A DNA stretch of 64,000 nt from Marisa cornuarietis. Its lineage: Eukaryota; Mollusca; Gastropoda; Architaenioglossa; Ampullariidae. The notes under the pieces were generated by a model, which ran no database searches, was not told where the DNA came from, and worked only from the letters and a program-made list of their open reading frames with translations. The stretch covers positions 1,884,501 through 1,948,500 of the forward strand of contig SMMW01000080.1 of assembly GCA_004794655.1 (NCBI GenBank), given 5' to 3'. How positions within the stretch are numbered: the first letter of the stretch is position 1; every line of letters starts with the position of its first letter. The position numbers and the translations under genes are program-made. This document shows positions 56,030 to 64,000 of this stretch, in pieces.

Positions 56030-57045
56030 TAATAATAAATGAAGATTTTTATAGCGCATGTTCACACTCATAGAGAGCAAGCTCTTAGCCCTTAACACGG
56101 GGAAGAGATGTGGATTAAAGGGATAGAACATGAGGGACAGAAGAATAAACAGCAGTACTGACGACACACAGAAAACAAAGATAGAAAACACAAAAAGGCA
56201 CCAAGTAACAGGAACAGAGAAGATAGTGATTCTGCAGAGAAAGATGGGGAGAAAGTAGCAAGAGCAGAAGTGGGGAGGGTAGGAAGGACGAGCATTGTGG
56301 ACTGTGTTAGGAGAAATGCTCTAGGAAGAGGTGCGTTTTCAGTGCAGACTTGAAGGATTCAGTTGTAGGAACGTGGCGGATATGGAAAGGGAGAGAGTTC
56401 CATTGTTTTGCTGTACAGTAGCCAAAAGTCCTGTGACCATATGTTGTTGTTCTGGTGACAGGAACAGTTAGGATACGGTCATCAGACGAAGAGCGTAGTT
56501 GTCTGGCCGGAACGTAAGGGATGAGAAGTTCAGAGAAATAATCAGGACAGGAGCCTGCAAAGAAATTAAAACACAACACAGAGGGCTTGTACTGGATGCG
56601 AGAACAGACGGGTAGTCAGGAGAGGAGTGACATTGTCCCGTTTCGTGGCTCTAAGCACCAGACGTATAGCGGAGTTAAGTACTTTCTGAAGTCTCTCAAT
56701 GAGGGATGAGGGTCAGCCTGCCAGCAAGGAGTTGGAGTAGTCAAGTCGAGAAAGAACAAACACAGACAAGAGTGTTGGTTGCGCGTGTAGAGAGTAAGTG
56801 ACGGATGGCACTGATCTTACGGAGCTCATAATAGGCAGACTGACAGACAGCTGTAACATGTTTATCAAGGGTCATGTCTGCAGTGACTATCAATCCCAGA
56901 TTCCTAATGGATGATGTGAAGGTGATGTTGGTTTTGCCCACCTTGATGTGATTGGGCAGACTGACAAGCAAAGGTTGATGTCTTCTTCTGTAGCACAAGA
57001 CCGTTTTATCATCGTTTAGTTTAATGTTTTGGTTTTTTTTTGTAC
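56030..57045 (-). pseudogene. CR1-type LINE, C-terminal RT and 3' UTR
   Basis: From 57045 downward on the minus strand: 'VLCYRRRHQPLLVSLPNHIK', 'SIRNLGLIVTADMTLDKHVT', 'YYELRKISAIRHLLSTRATN', frame breaks, then 'FSELLIPYVPARQLRSSSDD' and 'WNSLPFHIRHVPTTESFKSA' with 'LKTHLFLEHFS'. The 3' UTR (56030-56306) is the one found alone at 44639-44870. It is 5'-truncated before the catalytic motif. Confidence 0.8.
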
Positions 57046-57094
57046 CATCCAGCCCTTAACATTGCTAATACAAGCTTCTACACACTCGTCGGTA

Positions 57095-57685
57095 ATCAAA
57101 GGGTATCTGTTCTACAGGCCTTACAGACTGCCAGAGACAAGGAATTGAACGCCCTGACCACTGCTCTCTCCTCCTTATGCAGAAACCACACAGTCGTCTT
57201 ACAGTGGATTCCCTCCCACTGCGGTGTATTTGGCAACGAAGCCGCAGACACTCTTGCCAAGGAAGGATCCACAAAAGAGCAGCAAGACAAGTCCACCACC
57301 TTCAATGAAGTCAAAACCATCATCAAGGCCAAACAGCATAACAAATGGCTACAGCAGCACCCACGTTTCAACCAGAACGACCCATACTACCTGCTCACAA
57401 GGGCCGAACAGGTCATTATTTTCAGACTGAAGACAGGCCACAACCGTCTCAATCACCACCTATACACCAAACTCCGGATCGGCCAGACGGACAGATGCCC
57501 GTGCCAGACAACAAAACATCTACTGCAAGAATGCCCCATGCACGAAGACCTCAGACACCGCATCTGGACTGATGAGACGCCGGTATCAAGGAAGCTACAC
57601 GGCAGTCTGGAGGACCTGCGGCGCACAGCATCATTTGTACAAGAGGCAGGCGTATCCATTTGAGTGACCGACAACAACAACAACA
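57095..57685 (+). pseudogene. LINE 3' end with RNase H domain (I/Nimb-like)
   Basis: Open frame to 57661. It carries the RNase H C-terminal motifs 'WIPSHCGVFGNEAADTLAKE' (with the catalytic His-region and final Asp), a conserved downstream segment 'TRAEQVIIFRLKTGHNRLNH', and a zinc-binding pattern 'CPCQTTKHLLQECPMHEDLR' as at the end of I-type elements. The first RNase H acid and all of the RT are missing (5' truncation at about 57095). It ends in a (CAA)n tail at 57669-57685. RNase H would remove the RNA template during insertion. Confidence 0.75.
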
Positions 57686-57944
57686 ACATCAAAGCGGAAG
57701 TCGGGCTATCAGCCATTAGTGTTTACTACAGAGCTGGGTAAGCTGACCCCTGTTGTGTTATTAACTGTCATAATGGTAGATCAAAATACAAAGAGGGAGG
57801 AGAAACATTAACATTTTCTATAGTATCCCGATGGGCAAGAGCCTAAAAACTCAAAAAAGAAGAAAACTGTGGCTGCAAGTGCTCCGAAAAGAGAACTTTG
57901 TGCACAACGAGAGACATATAAAAGCCATAACACTATCAAGGTAC
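57686..57944. other. Spacer
   Basis: Nothing recognised. Confidence 0.4.
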
Positions 57945-59510
57945 GTTCAATCAGTCAATCAATCGACTGATCAGTCCTTCATGTGCCATTTGGCATGTGA
58001 GGCGACAGCAAGGGACCTCCATCTGGTTCTGTCTGCTGCTGTTCTGGGGGCTGTCTCAAGTGATAGGCCTCTGTTCTTGAGGTCCTTTTCGATGGATCGC
58101 CACCACATCTCTTTGGGCCTCCCTCTGTTCTTCTTTCCCGGTGGTGTCCATCGCAGGGCTGTTTTGGGGATTGAGCCTGTAGGCATGCGGCACACGTGAC
58201 CTAACCATCGCCAGCGCCACAGTTGGATTGCTTCTGCCAAGGTGCACATCCCCACCCACTCGCGCAGTTCTTCATTTGAGATGGTGTTGTGCCAGAAGAT
58301 CTTTTGTATGCATTGCAGACACTTGGTTTGAAACACTCCTAGCTTTTTTTTGATGGAGGCTGTGGTCTTCCAGCACTGTAACCCATATAGGACGACACTG
58401 AGGATGTTGCTCTTGAAGATCCTGATCTTTGTATGGCTGCTGAGGCCAGTGGATCTCCAGATGGGCTTAAGTATTGCAAAAGCTTGGTTGGCTTTGCTGA
58501 TCCTGGTGTTGACCTCCTGTTTACAGTCACCATCTGCTGTCACCTTGCTGCCTAGGTACACAAATTCTTTTACGTCCACTAGTGGACTCCCGCTGATTGT
58601 GATAGGGTTATTGTTTTTCATGATGTTCCTTAGGACTTGTTTTTTTAGTGTTAGTCCTATCATGCTGGCAGTCTTACTAAGGCTTTCGGTCTTTTCAATC
58701 AATGGCCAGTGTGAGCAGCATTAGTGACAGGATGCACCACTGCTGAACGCCTGTGTCCACTCTAAAGGGTTCAGTCAGCTGGTTGTTGTGGATGACATGG
58801 CATTCAGAATTTTCGTATAAGGGCTTAATGATGTGAACCAGTTAACTTGGGATGCCATAGTGACGTACAATCTTCCACAGAGAAGCATGATGTAGCCTGT
58901 CAAATGCCTTCTCTAAGTCAATAAAGGCCATATAGAGTGGACTGTTCCACTCCTGCGATTGTTCCAGGATCTGTCGCAGCACAAAGATATGGTTGATGCA
59001 TGATCGTCCTTTTCGGAAGCCAGTTTGTTCTTGTCGGAGTATGGAGTCTATTGTTGTTGTAATGCGCTGGAGGATTATATGGCTAAACATTTTGCTGGTG
59101 AGGGATAGCAATGTGATGCCTCTCCAGTTATTACAATCACCAAGGTCTCCTTTCTTTGGTATCTTGACTATAACATCTTTTCTCCACTCGGCAGGGACTT
59201 CTTCACTGTCCCAGATCTCCTGGAGGAATTGCTTGTAGGATACGTGGTGTCTCTTCCTCTTCTACTTTCAGTATTTCAGCACACACACCATCCCCTCCTG
59301 GCACCTTGCCGTATTTTGTTTTGTGAATGGCATCCTTAATTTTTTTTGTAGTGAAATGGGTCCAGTGTTGATATCTAGGTCTTCTTCTGCTTTGATGATT
59401 TCAGGTAGCACTGATGGGTCTGGCTGGTTAAGAATCTGTTGGAAATGTTCCCCCCATCTCTTCAGTTTGGCTCGCTCTTCAGTGATGGATGTGATTGGCA
59501 TGTGAACTCA
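57945..59510 (-). pseudogene. RTE-like LINE lacking the catalytic FADD block
   Basis: Minus strand from 59510: 'LKRWGEHFQQILNQPDPS', 'DSEEVPAEWRKDVIVKIPKK', 'CNNWRGITLLSLTSKMFSHI', 'RQEQTGFRKGRSCINHIFVL', 'MAFIDLEKAFDRLHH', 'VDTGVQQWCILSLMLLTLAI', then a jump at about 58705 straight to 'KTESLSKTASMIGLTLKK'. About 45 residues with the FADD catalytic motif are deleted. The C-terminal part is open to 57971 ('RWRWLGHVCRMPTGSIPKTA', 'TRWRSLAVASHAKWHMKD') and followed by a TGATTGA-type tail. It is the same family as 12222-15690. Confidence 0.8.
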
Positions 59511-60255
59511 TTTTGGTTTTTCAAATAGACATTCTGCAGGCAACCTAATGAGCAGCCAAAACAAACAAACAAACAAACAAAACAAACACCTCTCATTCTA
59601 TGACTGGACTTACGGTGTAAACAGGAAAATTTGCAGCCTGGATAAGTTTTTCAAATGATTTGTGCACAGTGGAGCACCTTCAAATTCTATTGCTAGATAT
59701 CAATCATACTATCTCATCTGGCAGACAACAGTATTGCATGTTATGTTGCGTCCCTCCATGTCTGTTTTTTTTTTTGTTGGTTGTGGGGTGGGGGTGTAAA
59801 ACGCCATGAGCCTGTTCATAAGACCGGGATATGACGCTGTACAAATTTACTATATTATTATTATTTGTAACTATGCAACACAAATTGCTTTGAGTCGGCT
59901 GTCCTTCACCAAAGTTTTGATGACGTGATATAAAGCAGCTCCGCTAGGTGACTACCCAAAACTCAAGAATTTAACCGGTACAAAAACTACAACATTATTC
60001 ATTTGTTTTTGTTTCTTTTCGCTTTTGTAACGCGCCCAGGGTCTTTACTCACACAGATAAATGCGTTTTGTATAAATAACATTACTTTCATCAAGAACGG
60101 TAACTCGCGTTAATTATTTCGAGATTATGCTGATTATTTATTTTTGTATAGTGACCTTCAAAAATGACTCACAGAAGACTAATATAATTTACGGTAGTTT
60201 CTATATTGTTGATCCTAAACTGATGCAAAAAAGCAAAAAGTAATTAATCTAACCA
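59511..60255. other. Spacer with LINE-like tail and (CAAA)n
   Basis: A (CAAA)n run is at 59559-59585. 59790-59860 resembles a LINE 3' end ('gctgtacaaatttactatat' plus ATT repeats). 60040-60255 is the upstream region of the Harbinger-type gene, with no clear promoter. Confidence 0.45.
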
Positions 60256-63200
60256 ATGGATGCTCCCGCGGGAAAAGTCACGTGTCTTTTCATTATGGCA
60301 GAGCGGCTTTGCTACACTACAGAATGCGAAGACATTGCTGCTGCGATCATCATTGCTGCGGTGGCAAGACGTCGGCGCGTTCGCAAGCAGAGAAAACGCA
60401 AGGCAACATTACCATGCATTTTAAAGCGCGAAGCGTACGGCGCATTCCATTCTTTGGCTCATGAGCTTTCTAGCGAAATAAATAACGAGCAGAGGCAATT
60501 TTTGCGAATGACTGCAGACACGTGCAATGATCTGTTACACCTCGTGGCTCCCCTTATTAAAAAGGCCGACACGTCTTATAAAGACAGTATACCAGCAGAA
60601 GAACGTCTTGCGGTCACATTGCGTTACCTCGCATCAGGTGAGTTCCCATTATTTATATTCGTTGTAGTTTGTCGCTGGGCGTAAAAAAAGCTTGTTTTAT
60701 CGTCACTAGACAACTCGACCTCTTGTGTCAACAGTGAAGTTAAACCTAAGAAATTCATCTCGTTGATTTAAAAGATATTTTTGGTACATAGGAAAATTGG
60801 AAAATAAATTTAAACCCATGTGTTTTCAGGCATAATTATTAGGAACTGGATGATGATTAGTAGAGAAATTTTTATCACTTGTTTGGACAGTTACATGAAA
60901 TAGCTGTTCGCATTAGCAAACCGTAAAGTGACTTCCGGTTATGAAATTCTTCAGCCAGATTGACTATTATCACTAGAAATCTAATAACGCTTTGAACATT
61001 CTAGAAGAACAGCAAATTCCAACGAATATAACAAAGCACTATGGAACAATATTCACTAAAAAATAAGAACAAAATGAACGGTGACACAATGAGCATTGAC
61101 CTATTATTCCATTTTTTTATGCAACTCGAGGAAGCAGTTCTTGCTTTTGGTAATGCAGTAGATCATCCCACCAGTAGAACAAAGCACACATTTTCCTCTC
61201 AACTTTGTATAATACCTTCAGTAGTGGTTGCAGTTTGTATTTTGGAATCTTTGTTATCAATTGCACCAAGCTGTTTGAGAAGTTCAGTAGTAAAGTCTGA
61301 CTGACTGTAGCTGACAAGAATGTAGCTCTTCAATCTAGCAACATCTAGAAAGTGATAAAAAAGTCTTTCATCACAACTGCAGAGGTAATTCTAGGCTGCG
61401 GCAAATTCCCGCAAAATTTCGCTGAGGGGCGCACAGTCTGAAAGTCATGCGCCTGCAAAAATACCGTGGCTGGCACGCTTTTTAACATGCGATGCGGCAC
61501 TTCAAAGATAATTGTTGTCATCTTCGCTCTAGTTTGAAACAGAGCCACTAAAATCGATGCTATAATGACTGGACAGTTTTCAAACTGACCAGTTGTTGTC
61601 CATCTGATGCAACCTGCTCCAAATTTCGTGCCAGTAAGTTCGTTGACGCGCCCACTGCTAAAACATTTGGGACGGGATAGATCAAAGGGTATTGGAAGCA
61701 AGCGAGTTGAAAATGAAGTGAACGCGACTGTCAATTCTGTTTGATTTTTCGTTCACAACCAGAACAGCAGAAGATGCCTCGGAAAATAGAAGTCGACAAG
61801 AACAGAAAGAAACAGAGACTCATCAGAGTGTGCCGCACATATTGTTGGAACTGAAAATGTACACAACAAAATAGACAAATTGCGACAGAGACCGTACGTA
61901 GAAAACCCCGCATCCAGAGAACCTGTCGGTGTGAATGGCTGAAGAAATGGGCATGACTAATGAAGGACAGGCAAGGCATGAGATGTCAAGTGTGCCTAAA
62001 ACAATAAGAATAACATGTTTATAACCCCAGGTGTGTTAAGTACCGAACGAGGACTCCGCAAAAACATTCAGACTTCCTACCACAGGCACTCTTTGGTAAA
62101 CTATTTTCAATTCTAATTTATTTCTGTCCTCATGGCCTTTTCAGAGCATATGCTGGCGGTATTATATAACACTTAATAACGTGTTGCAAACTTGATACAA
62201 CATCACAAGAACATTAATGACAGGTTACCAAAAGATGCAGGTGATGTTGCCTCTGGATCTTGAGTTCTTTCCATGCGCCCAATCCTTTTCCTGTCTACAG
62301 AAGACAAAAAACCCTATGGAGACAAAGAATTTAATATCTTGACAGATTTCTTTGGAAAACCAGCACAAGTGGGCAGCAAATTCAGTAAAATCTTGCTTGA
62401 CAAAGCAGCGCATGTTTAGAGGAATGGATTGTGGTCAAAGAAACTGTAACGCAGAATGCATATCGAAGAGATTCCACAAGCTGTTATTTGATTTTTACAG
62501 GGATTTCCCGATTTGCTTGTTCTTGGAAAGCTGTGCCTCCTTATGCTATACCACAATGCAGGCTGTGAAAGGAGGCTTCGGCCATCAAAACCTAATAAAG
62601 TCTTCTTGTAGAAGTTGCCTCAAGGAGAAACATTTAAACCCCTGCACTAATGAGACATGAAAAGTGTCTAAACATTAGCTCAGCCCAATGAGATGGACAC
62701 AAAGACTAATTGGTTTGCAAATTTAGGATGCTATGATCACGCTAATGATGATGAATAGTAATCTGTCGAATTAAAAGAAAAAGATATCTATGTGATTAAT
62801 CTTCTTGTGAAATTAATTTCTTGTGATTATGTATACCCAATCTTGGAATCTGCAAATACTGACACCTTTATCTCCCACTTGTTAAATTTATTATATATTT
62901 CCTAAAACCATATTTACCCTCATTTCTTACCATTTCTTCATGTACAGAAATATTCTCTGGCTGGTACAACTTCATGCATTTACACCTCATATAATGTAGA
63001 TTTATCCTGGATGTTGTTTTCAGTCGCTGAATTGCATACCTTTAAAAGAGTCTGTATTGCGTTAAATCTACCCCTCGTCTGGTCCATAATCCATGAAAAG
63101 GAGGATCACTAGACCAATAGCAAGCTATTTTTGGTGGTTGAACTACTTCCAGATTGATTAGAAGTAGTAAGAAATACAACTCTTCTGGCTCTCTTGATTC

Positions 63201-64000
63201 CTGATGTTAAGAAACTATTCCAATTCTTTATATACAGTTCTGCGTAGTCAGAAACAATGTGTCAAATTTTAAAAGATGCATTTTTTCTTCTTGAATGGAC
63301 ACATTAGCCACAGTATGATGTGTTCGTACAGGAGGGCCATACTCAGATCTTCTAAAACAGTTCAAGATTCCAGTCTCCACAACTAGCTATGTTATTCCTG
63401 AGACTTGTGATGCGATCTACCGTGCACTCAAAAAGAAGTACTTAAAGGTGGGTACATAAAAGCATTTAAAAGAGTTTGTTTAATGTTTGTGTTCAACCAT
63501 CAAATTATCTTGACTGCCATGTCCTCAAATTATCTTTAAGTCATCTGTTGTACTTGCATTAGTTTTTAAGATGGACTTTGCCATTGAACCATGAAAATGA
63601 TCCATACAGCCTAAATAACTGATATTTTTAATAAAGAATTTTTAAGTTTCTCTTTTCTTTTTTAACTAGTTTCCAAGGACAGTTGAGGACTGGCAGTATA
63701 TCCAGGATGAATTCCTTGACAAGTGGGGTTTCCCAAGATGCATTGGGGTGCTGGATGGCAGACATGTTCGTATTCAGTGTCCTCAGAAAAGTGGTCTTCT
63801 CTACCAGAACTACTTGTGTTTCCATAGTGTTGTGCTTCTTGCATTGGTTGATGCAGACTACAGATTTCTGTACTATGAGACTGGAGCTCCTGGGGGTTAT
63901 GGAGATGCCGCCATCTGGAACCAGTCTTTCCTGAAAGCTAGTCTTGATGGTGATAGACTAAGTACTCCTGTTCCAGAAAAGTTACCAGGTAGTGGCACTG
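60256..64000 (+). CDS. Harbinger-type nuclease (HARBI1/ALP1-like), spliced, 3' incomplete
   Basis: Exon 1 is 60256-60637 (a later ATG at 60295 is also possible): a basic stretch 'RRRRVRKQRKRKA' and 'AEERLAVTLRYLASG'. Exon 2 is 63332-63447 ('PYSDLLKQFKIPVSTTSYVI', 'PETCDAIYRALKKKYLK'), the helix-turn-helix part. Exon 3 starts at 63670: 'FPRTVEDWQYIQDEFLDKWG', 'CIGVLDGRHVRIQCP' and 'GAPGGYGDAAIWNQSF'. The D of LDGRHV and the D of GDAAIW are the first two acids of the DDE nuclease; the third lies beyond the window. Splice sites (CAG|GTGAGT, TACAG|GA, AAG|GTGGGT, CTAG|TT) keep the frame. No disabling change is visible. It could be an autonomous Harbinger transposase or a domesticated gene. Confidence 0.75.
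60638..63331. other. First intron of the Harbinger-type gene
   Basis: A 2.7 kb intron holding a decayed hAT element at about 61773-62690. Minus-strand open frames at 61117-61317 and 61345-61734 have no motif I recognise. I considered a Harbinger second ORF (Myb/MADF-like) but could not support it. Confidence 0.55.
61773..62690 (+). pseudogene. Decayed hAT transposase in the Harbinger intron
   Basis: It starts 'MPRKIEVDKNRKKQRL', then in shifting frames 'CEWLKKWA', 'DRQGMRCQVCLK' and 'YRTRTPQKHSDF', as in the BED/TTF-like N-terminus of hAT proteins (DEWL..., then CxVC, then a HEESxxH-like motif). After a gap come 'KKPYGDKEFNILTDFFGKPA' and 'FPDLLVLGKLCLLMLYHNAG' with 'CERR', which is the hAT C-terminal dimerisation region. 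The catalytic middle is absent, so this is an internally deleted, dead copy. Confidence 0.65.

Noticed and set aside
61345..61734. Second Harbinger protein (Myb/MADF-like) on the minus strand
   Set aside because: I saw no tryptophan pattern or other motif of such a domain; the frame is upstream of a decayed hAT and is probably chance.

Overview
The window reads as an animal genome, most likely a gastropod mollusc. This is inference from content: AT-rich DNA, long gene-poor spaces, many microsatellites, split genes with GT-AG introns, a cluster of single-exon rhodopsin-type 7TM receptors like those expanded in gastropods, and an invertebrate-style mix of RTE-like, CR1-like and Rex1-like retroelements with piggyBac, Harbinger and hAT DNA transposons. 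There are no bacterial operons, rRNA genes or CRISPR arrays.

Layout. 1-31 kb holds a minus-strand 7TM receptor cluster in degenerate tandem units. Two receptor genes are intact (6797-7861 and 17585-18649). One is a pseudogene (28071-29131), one is a 3' fragment (6087-6357) and one is an old relic (about 3690-3960). Each main unit also carries a decayed RTE endonuclease fragment on one side of the receptor and an alternating GT tract on the other, so the retroelement was present before the array duplicated. The spacers are filled by later insertions: tRNA-derived SINEs, an inverted RTE copy split by a 1.37 kb solo LTR (12532-13904), and a second RTE copy holding a 584 bp solo LTR (24805-25388).

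31-44 kb holds non-autonomous DNA elements, a decayed DDE transposase, and the main finding: a broken, intron-containing copy of the spliceosome factor gene YJU2 (CCDC94/CWC16) on the minus strand. Six exons can be recognised between 43037 and 34877. It has lost the zinc-finger exon, carries stops and frameshifts, and one coding exon is split by a piggyBac element lying exactly between two TTAA sites (38164-38167 and 41144-41147). That element encodes a nearly complete transposase. A much older relative, in the opposite orientation, lies in a neighbouring intron.

44-60 kb is a graveyard of non-LTR retrotransposons. One RTE copy (44260-47215) carries both a CR1 fragment with a 9-bp target duplication and an unusual 355-bp element built from inverted arrays of a roughly 15-bp unit. 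A hAT element (ZMYM1-like) is split by a Rex1-like LINE and cut short by a CR1 copy.

60 kb to the end holds a spliced Harbinger-type nuclease gene (HARBI1/ALP1-like) running off the window, with a decayed hAT transposase in its first intron.

Only the two receptor genes, the piggyBac transposase (one frameshift) and the Harbinger gene look near-functional. The rest is relic sequence. Identifications come from reading translations and motifs; no database search was made.
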